Of a stretch of DNA of 36,546 nt, positions 30,557 to 36,546 are shown one piece after another. The notes below the pieces were generated by a model, which had not been told where the DNA came from, did no database searches, and worked only from the letters and a program-made list of their open reading frames with translations. The DNA comes from Chloroflexota bacterium (GTDB taxonomy: Bacteria; Chloroflexota; Dormibacteria; Dormibacterales; Dormibacteraceae), in NCBI GenBank assembly GCA_005879985.1, contig VBIA01000109.1, forward strand, positions 1 through 36,546. Direction: 5' to 3'. Positions within the stretch are counted from its first letter, which is position 1. Every line of letters starts with the position of its first letter. Made by a program: the position numbers and the translations under genes.

Positions 30557-30954
30557 TGCGGAGCTCCTCGTAACGCCCTCCAGGAGTCCAGGTCGGATTT
30601 GATCGCCTTCGCGCCGCGCAAGTAGACGAACCGCATCTCCGACTGCGCGCGGTCCGTGTTGTAGAGCAGAAGGATACGGATGCACATCGGGAGGCCCCGC
30701 GGGTTCGGCAGCGTCACGTTCATGTCGTGGCCGCACAGCAGTGGCACTTCGAGCCAGCCCAGCTGGCGCGCGGCGTAGGCGGGGAACTCCGCGGTCAGAT
30801 CCTGCGTCGTGGTGAAGAAGGCAAAGCAGATCTCCGCCTGATCGAGACCGTTGACCTTGACCAGCTCGCGCAGCAGCTCGTCGGTGGCCTCCGTGATGGC
30901 CTCCGCGGTGTTCGCAGTCGCGGTGGTCGCGCCGCGGATCCCCCTCACCGGCAT
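30553..30954 (-). CDS. aroH: Chorismate mutase, AroH type
   Basis: Converts chorismate to prephenate. The 133-aa protein matches the trimeric AroH of Bacillus: [10 protein letters not shown] with R7, FTTTQDLTAEFPA, CIRILLLYNT with R93, and VYLRGAKAI with Y111. The active-site Glu (E78 in Bacillus, CMQEMDV) aligns with D77 here (CGHDMNV), a notable conservative change. Its ATG overlaps the trpA stop by 10 nt. The position between the trp genes and aroF/tyrA places the Trp versus Phe/Tyr branch point in one transcript. Confidence 0.9.
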   Translation of the reverse strand: MPVRGIRGATTATANTAEAITEATDELLRELVKVNGLDQAEICFAFFTTTQDLTAEFPAYAARQLGWLEVPLLCGHDMNVTLPNPRGLPMCIRILLLYNTDRAQSEMRFVYLRGAKAIKSDLDSWRALRGAPQ

Positions 30955-31701
30955 GCTTTCAAGAGCTCCTTGACGAGGAGCAGCGGGTCCTTGCCGGCGT
31001 CGATGTCGGCCACGACAGCGCTGCCGACCACTGCAGCGTCGGCAACACCGCGCAAAGACTTCATGTGCTCGACGCGAGAGATGCCAAACCCCGCCGCCAC
31101 CGGCAGCTCGGTGCGCTCGCGCACGCTGCCCACCAGATCCTTCAGTCCAGCCGGCAGCTCCTTGCGCACGCCGGTGATGCCGGTTAGCGTCACGCAGTAG
31201 ACAAAGCCGCTCGAGCGCTCGCAGATGGCGCCGATGCGATTCGGCGCGGTGGTCGGCGCGACCATGAAGATCGTGTCGAGCGAAGCCGACCGGAGCCAGC
31301 TCGCGACCGGCTCGGCCTCCTCTATTGGCATGTCCGGCACGATCACTCCCGCGACACCGGCCTGCGCGGCGTCGGCCGCGAACCGGCGCGGGTCGTGAGC
31401 GAGGATCGGGTTCACGTAAGACATCAGCACGACCGGTGCGCCCACCCCGGACACCTCGCTCGCGAGCCCCAGGCACGCGTCGACGGTCATCCCGTGGTCG
31501 AGCGCGGTCTGCCCCGCCTTCTGGATGACCGGGCCATCGGCCAGCGGGTCGGAGTGCGGCACGCCGATCTCGAGCGCCGCCACGCCTGAGGCCGCGAGGC
31601 GCTTCGCGATCTCGACCGACTTCTTCCGGTTGGGATGCCCGGCCATCATGTAGACGACGAGCTTCAGGTCACCGTCCGCCTTGAGCGCCTTCTCGAGGCG
31701 A

Positions 31702-31718
<17 letters not shown>
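30945..31718 (-). CDS. trpA: Tryptophan synthase alpha chain
   Basis: Releases indole from indole-3-glycerol phosphate. TIM-barrel protein of 257 aa starting at TTG 31718 ([15 protein letters not shown]), 17 bp inside trpB. A longer frame upstream is a trpB shadow. The catalytic Glu and Asp lie in [19 protein letters not shown]; the phosphate-binding end GFGISRVEH and AAVVGSAVV are present. [12 protein letters not shown] is the typical loop. Confidence 0.94.
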
Positions 31719-32877
<1,159 letters not shown>

Positions 32878-32886
32878 GCCCCTCCG

Positions 32887-32930
32887 CCTCCCCACCTAGT
32901 GGGGAGGTCGGCCCGAAGGGCCGGGTGGGG
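32887..32930. repeat. Two-hairpin palindromic repeat, copy next to trpB start
   Basis: The outer hairpin is at 32887-32907 (CCTCCCCAC / GTGGGGAGG around CTA), followed by T, the inner hairpin at 32909-32923 (CGGCCC / GGGCCG around GAA), and GGTGGGG. It is followed by ACGCCGGCTCATTTCC and a second near-identical copy 59 bp on. Confidence 0.88.
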
Positions 32931-32945
32931 ACGCCGGCTCATTTC

Positions 32946-32989
32946 CCTCCCCACCTCGTGGGGAGGTCGGCCCGAAGGGCCGGGTGGGG
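32946..32989. repeat. Two-hairpin palindromic repeat, tandem copy next to trpF end
   Basis: Identical plan to the copy at 32887 with the loop CTC instead of CTA and a few changes after GGTGGGG. The 59-bp repeated unit includes GCTCATTTC, which contains the trpF stop codon (TGA on the minus strand). This suggests the tandem arose by duplication of the element plus the 3' tip of trpF. Confidence 0.88.
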
Positions 32990-32997
32990 GTGCCAGC

Positions 32998-33603
32998 TCA
33001 TTTCATATCGGCGACCCTGGCTGCGTGGATGAAGGCGCGGACCTTGTCAGGATCCTTCACTCGCACCGTGGACTCCACCCCGCTCGACACGTCGACGCCG
33101 TAGGGCCGGTACCTGCTCACGACCGTGCCCACGTTACCCGGTTCCAGTCCGCCGGCGACGAAGACCTTGCGTCGCTTGATGAGATCGCGCGCCAGCTCCC
33201 AAGCCCACGTGCGCCCGGTGCCGCCGCGCTGGTCGCGCGACCACGAGTCGAGCATGAGCGGGTCCGGCCACGCGCTCGCGTCGGGCAGGTCGTCGCCCCT
33301 GACCTTGAGCACTTTCATCAGCGGCCGGCCGGCGTCGAAGCCAGGCGCCTCCAAGCCGTGCAGCTGCAGCAGCTCGAGGCCGACATGGTCGGCGATCTGG
33401 CGTACCTCATCGGTGGGCTGGTCGATGAACACGCCCACGATCGTCGGGTGCCGGTCCAGCCCGTCGACGATCGACCTCGCGAGCTCCGGCTCGATCCGCC
33501 GCGGCGACGAGCAGAAGTGAAAACCGATGAGGTCAGCGCCGGCGTCGACGGCGTCCTGCGCGTCGCCCGCGCTGCAGATGCCGCAGATCTTCACCTGGAC
33601 CAT
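32998..33603 (-). CDS. trpF: Phosphoribosylanthranilate isomerase
   Basis: Amadori rearrangement step of tryptophan synthesis. TIM-barrel protein of 201 aa with catalytic Cys in VKICGICSAGDA and Asp in LMLDSWSRDQRGGTG; FVAGGLEPGNV and GVDVSSGVES are standard. Its ATG shares one base with the trpC stop (TGATG at 33601-33605). It is followed by two palindromic repeats, then trpB. Confidence 0.95.
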   Translation of the reverse strand: MVQVKICGICSAGDAQDAVDAGADLIGFHFCSSPRRIEPELARSIVDGLDRHPTIVGVFIDQPTDEVRQIADHVGLELLQLHGLEAPGFDAGRPLMKVLKVRGDDLPDASAWPDPLMLDSWSRDQRGGTGRTWAWELARDLIKRRKVFVAGGLEPGNVGTVVSRYRPYGVDVSSGVESTVRVKDPDKVRAFIHAARVADMK

Positions 33604-34388
33604 CAGGCGCCTCGCAGCTCGCGGATGACGGCGGCAGGGTCCGTTGCACGCATCAGGACCTCACCGGCCAGGATCGCGTCCGCACCGGCTGCGCGCATGC
33701 GGCGCGCGTCTGCGCCTCCTTTGATACCGCTCTCGGCCACCAGCACGCGGTCGCGCGGGATCATCGGGCGCAAGCGTTCCGTCAGCGTCAGGTCGACGTC
33801 GAACGTGCGGAGGTCGCGGTGGTTGACGCCGATCAGCTGCGCCCCTGCCTCGACCGCCACGCGAGCCTCCTCTGCGTCGTGCACCTCGACCAGGGCCCCG
33901 ACGCCGTGTTCGTTCGCCACGTTGATCAGATCGGTGAGCGAATGCGACGTGAGCGCGGCCACGATCAGGAGCACCGCGTCTGCGCCATGGGCGCGCGCCT
34001 CCACCAGCTGGTAGCGCTCGGTGATGAAGTCCTTGCGCAGGATCGGCAGCGTGGTCGCCTCTCGCACCGCGTCGAGGTGATCGAGCGCCCCTCCGAACCC
34101 CGCGCGATGTGTCAGCACCGAGATGGCCGCCGCGCCACCGCGTTCGTAGGACGCCGCGAGGTGCGCGGGCTGGTAGTCGGTTGTGAGCACGCCCATGCTT
34201 GGCGTGCGCTGCTTGACCTCGGCGATCACCGAAAGTCCGTTGACGCGCAGCGCGCCGGCGAAGTCGCGAGGCTCGTACCTGGACGCAAGGCGCTCGACCT
34301 CGGCAAGGGGCGTGACCTGACGCCGCTCCTCCATTTCGTGTGCTGACTCGGCGACGAGGCGGTGGAGGAGGTCCGGCCTCGAGGTCAC
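33603..34388 (-). CDS. trpC: Indole-3-glycerol phosphate synthase
   Basis: Closes the indole ring of tryptophan. GTG 34388 is chosen (261 aa) as it gives a 4-nt GTGA overlap with the trpD stop. Visible: VIAEVKQRTPSMGVL (usually SPSxG), LPILRKDFITERYQ, GVNHRDLRTFDVD, LVAESGIKGGADARR and AILAGEVLMRA. All core catalytic regions are present. Confidence 0.94.
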   Translation of the reverse strand: MTSRPDLLHRLVAESAHEMEERRQVTPLAEVERLASRYEPRDFAGALRVNGLSVIAEVKQRTPSMGVLTTDYQPAHLAASYERGGAAAISVLTHRAGFGGALDHLDAVREATTLPILRKDFITERYQLVEARAHGADAVLLIVAALTSHSLTDLINVANEHGVGALVEVHDAEEARVAVEAGAQLIGVNHRDLRTFDVDLTLTERLRPMIPRDRVLVAESGIKGGADARRMRAAGADAILAGEVLMRATDPAAVIRELRGA

Positions 34389-35386
34389 GCCTGCGAGATC
34401 TTCGCCCACTGCTGCAGCACGTCGCCGGCACGCCCCGAGTCGATGGCCTCCGCGGCGATGCCGAGCCCGTCCTTCCAGTCTTTCGCGATTCCGGCCGCAC
34501 GCAGGGCCGCCGATGCGTTGAGAAGCACGACGTCGCGCCGCGGTCCCTTCGCGCCGCCCAGCACCTCGCGCGCGATGCGTGCGTTCTCCTCGGGACCTCC
34601 GCCACGCACTTCGACGAGGGCCGCCTTATTCAGGCCGAGGTCCGAAACGTCAAGCTGGTACTCGCGTCGCGCGCCGTCGATCTCGATCACGTGCGATGGA
34701 GCCGACAGCGACAGCTCGTCCATCCCGTCCTCGGAGTGGAAGACGATCGCTCGCTCGACGCCGAGCCGGAGCAGCACGTCGGCCATCTTGCCCGCGAGCG
34801 GGCCGTCCGCCACACCCAGTGCCTGGTAGCGCGCGCCCGCCGGGTTGCAAAGCGGACCCAGCACGTTGAACACGGTGCGCACGCCGAGCTCGCGCCGCGG
34901 CACACCGGCGAAGCGAAACGACGGGTGGAAGATGGGCGCGAACAGGAAGCCGATTCCCGCGCCCTCGATGCAGCGAGCGACGCCCTCCGGCTGCAGGTCG
35001 ATCTTCACGCCCAGCTGTTCGAGCACGTCGGCGGATCCGCACATCGACGACGCCGCGCGGTTGCCGTGCTTGGCGACCCGGGCACCGCTTGCCGCGGCCA
35101 CGATCGCCGCGAGCGTCGATATGTTGAATGTGGCAAGCCCGTCGCCGCCGGTGCCGCATGTGTCGAGGAGGTCGCCCTCGACGTCGATCGGCGTCGACAT
35201 GTGCCGAGCAGTCTTCGCGAATCCCGTGAGCTCGTCGACGGTCTCGCCCTTGATGCGCAGCGCGATGACGAATCCCGCGATCTGGACCGGCGTCGCGTCG
35301 CCACGCATGATCGTCTCGAACGCGGCCGCCGCCTCAGCCTCAGTCAATGATTGGCACTTGACGAGCTTGGCGATAGCGTCGATCAA
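34385..35386 (-). CDS. trpD: Anthranilate phosphoribosyltransferase
   Basis: Joins anthranilate to PRPP. 333 aa, with DTCGTGGDGLATFNIST, AKHGNRAASSMCGSADVLE and NVLGPLCNPAGARYQ. Start TTG 35386, with GGAG seven bases upstream and a TTGA overlap with the trpG stop. Length and motifs are normal. Confidence 0.95.
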   Translation of the reverse strand: MIDAIAKLVKCQSLTEAEAAAAFETIMRGDATPVQIAGFVIALRIKGETVDELTGFAKTARHMSTPIDVEGDLLDTCGTGGDGLATFNISTLAAIVAAASGARVAKHGNRAASSMCGSADVLEQLGVKIDLQPEGVARCIEGAGIGFLFAPIFHPSFRFAGVPRRELGVRTVFNVLGPLCNPAGARYQALGVADGPLAGKMADVLLRLGVERAIVFHSEDGMDELSLSAPSHVIEIDGARREYQLDVSDLGLNKAALVEVRGGGPEENARIAREVLGGAKGPRRDVVLLNASAALRAAGIAKDWKDGLGIAAEAIDSGRAGDVLQQWAKISQA

Positions 35387-36036
35387 TCGTTTACTCCAGG
35401 CACCCTCCCCGCATGCGGGGAGGGATCAGGGGAGGGGAGACTCGAGCCACTTGCTCCGTCGATACGGGCGCACCGACGAATGAAGTTCGCCAGGATCTTC
35501 TTGCCTTCCTTCGTCAGCACCGACTCGGGATGGAACTGCACGCCGTAGGTCGGGTGCTTCGCGTGGCGCAGCCCCATGACGGTGCCATCGGCCGTCCAGG
35601 CCGTTATCACGAGCTCTTCGGGAACCGACGACCGCTCGACGATCAGCGAGTGGTAGCGGGTCGCCTCGAATGGATCGCTCAGGCCGGCCAGGACGCCTGA
35701 GTTGTCATGCCGGATCCACGACGTCTTGCCGTGCGCAGGCTCGTTGCGGACGACCTTCCCCCCGAACGCCTCGCCGATGCACTGATGACCGAGGCATACC
35801 CCGAGGATGGCAACCTTGCCGCTGAGGTCGCGAATCGCCTGCGTGGAGATTCCCGCTTCGCCAGGAGCGCCGGGGCCGGGAGAGATGACGACGCCGCTGT
35901 AGGACGCAAGCTCACCCGGCGACACCTCGTCGTTGCGGAACACGTCCGGCATGGGCCCGAGCTCGGCCAGGTACTGGACAAGGTTGTAGGTGAAGGAGTC
36001 GTAGTTGTCGATGACGGCGAGGCGAGGGTCGCTCAT
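35383..36036 (-). CDS. trpG: Anthranilate synthase glutamine amidotransferase subunit
   Basis: Class I glutaminase giving ammonia to TrpE. Opening [17 protein letters not shown], oxyanion loop [11 protein letters not shown], nucleophile in [15 protein letters not shown], and His/Glu in [11 protein letters not shown]. Homologues end soon after GKKILANF. Here about 25 more residues follow, the last part encoded by a palindromic repeat, so the tail is probably accidental. ATG 36036 overlaps the trpE stop by 4 nt. Confidence 0.94.
   Translation of the reverse strand: MSDPRLAVIDNYDSFTYNLVQYLAELGPMPDVFRNDEVSPGELASYSGVVISPGPGAPGEAGISTQAIRDLSGKVAILGVCLGHQCIGEAFGGKVVRNEPAHGKTSWIRHDNSGVLAGLSDPFEATRYHSLIVERSSVPEELVITAWTADGTVMGLRHAKHPTYGVQFHPESVLTKEGKKILANFIRRCARIDGASGSSLPSPDPSPHAGRVPGVND
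35404..35423. repeat. Palindromic repeat inside the trpG 3' end
   Basis: The arms CCTCCCCGC and GCGGGGAGG enclose AT, followed by GATCAGGGGAGGGG. This is the same outer hairpin as the dnaX copies. It is translated as the last residues of TrpG (around [10 protein letters not shown]). Confidence 0.8.
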
Positions 36037-36546
36037 CGCATCTCCTCCGCCATCTCGACAGCTTTGAACATCGCGCCCGCCTTCTCGAGCGTTTCCTCGA
36101 ACTCGCGCTCGGGTTTCGAGTCCGCAACCACGCCGGCGCCCGCCTGCACGAACACCTCGCCGCCGGCGACGACAAGGGTGCGGAGGGTGATGGCCATGTC
36201 AAGGTTGCCGCCGAAACCGACGTAACCGAGCGAGCCCGCGTAGACGCCACGCTGGTCCGGCTCGAGCTCCGAGATGATCTCCATCGCGCGGATCTTCGGC
36301 GCGCCCGAGACGGTGCCGGCGGGGAACGCGGCGCGCAGCGCATCCAGCGATGTCGCCCCATCTTTGAGCTGGCCGCTCACCGTCGACGAGATGTGCATGA
36401 CGTGCGAGTAGCGCTCGACCTCCATGAGCCTTTCGACCTGCACGGTGCCGGGCCTTGCGACGCGCCCGACGTCGTTGCGTCCGAGATCGACGAGCATCAC
36501 GTGCTCGGCCCGCTCCTTGAGATCCGACAGAAGCTCCTTCTCGAGC
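36033..36546 (-). CDS. trpE: Anthranilate synthase component I, C-terminal part (partial)
   Basis: The frame is open to the right edge, so the start and N-terminal domain lie outside the window. The visible end of the chorismate-binding domain includes [59 protein letters not shown] and [13 protein letters not shown]. Together with TrpG it makes anthranilate. The operon promoter and any trp attenuator lie beyond the window. Confidence 0.95.
   Translation of the reverse strand, partial: LEKELLSDLKERAEHVMLVDLGRNDVGRVARPGTVQVERLMEVERYSHVMHISSTVSGQLKDGATSLDALRAAFPAGTVSGAPKIRAMEIISELEPDQRGVYAGSLGYVGFGGNLDMAITLRTLVVAGGEVFVQAGAGVVADSKPEREFEETLEKAGAMFKAVEMAEEMR

Overview
The window is GC-rich bacterial chromosome with dense, mostly minus-strand genes, many of them joined by 4-nt start/stop overlaps. 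The 5' end of a 16S rRNA gene lies at the left edge and reads leftward. Next to it is a Gram-positive-like order also known from Bacillus (SRP RNA - dnaX - ebfC - recR - rRNA). Together with the class II AroA, a Thermotoga-type DAHP synthase and an AroH-type chorismate mutase, this suggests a Terrabacteria lineage, perhaps Chloroflexota or a Dormibacteria-like group. That placement is inference; a 16S search would settle it.

Layout, left to right. 1-0.5 kb: 16S 5' end, its leader with a boxA, and a promoter. 0.5-3.6 kb: recR, ebfC, dnaX, SRP RNA and a 73-bp tandem repeat. 3.6-6.5 kb: a CDP-alcohol phosphatidyltransferase and a class A penicillin-binding protein. 6.7-12.5 kb: nuoJKLMN alone, without nuoA-I, with several proton-channel residues replaced. 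12.5-17.4 kb: a small membrane protein, a heterodimeric ABC exporter pair (one half broken), a CBS-domain protein and a CopD-like protein. 17.5-18.5 kb (plus strand): an R2-like ligand-binding oxidase. 18.5-23.3 kb: a galM-like / threonine synthase / CysO-like sulfur carrier / NIL domain / flavin monooxygenase / mnmA operon. 23.3-24.2 kb (plus strand): a secreted phosphoesterase lipoprotein. 24.2-36.5 kb: one long minus-strand unit for aromatic amino acids (trpE-G-D-C-F-B-A, aroH, aroF, tyrA, aroA), followed by a B3/4 protein, a NUDIX hydrolase, a broken aldo/keto reductase and a MenC/NSAR-like enolase-superfamily enzyme.

The aromatic genes form a nearly complete route from DAHP entry (aroF) and EPSP (aroA) through chorismate to prephenate/tyrosine (aroH, tyrA) and tryptophan (trp genes), so they are probably co-transcribed and translationally coupled. 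The thrC cluster places a PLP enzyme beside a GG-ending sulfur carrier and a NIL protein, which hints at thiocarboxylate-based sulfur transfer.

The most unusual points are: (1) a family of two-hairpin palindromic repeats that sits between genes and also inside the dnaX and trpG reading frames; (2) the orphan nuoJKLMN set with lost key Glu/Lys residues; (3) two gene breaks that each look like a loss of about 100 bp; (4) the motif TAAACT placed 9-11 nt before three start codons; (5) a 56-codon ORF that exactly bridges aroH and aroF.
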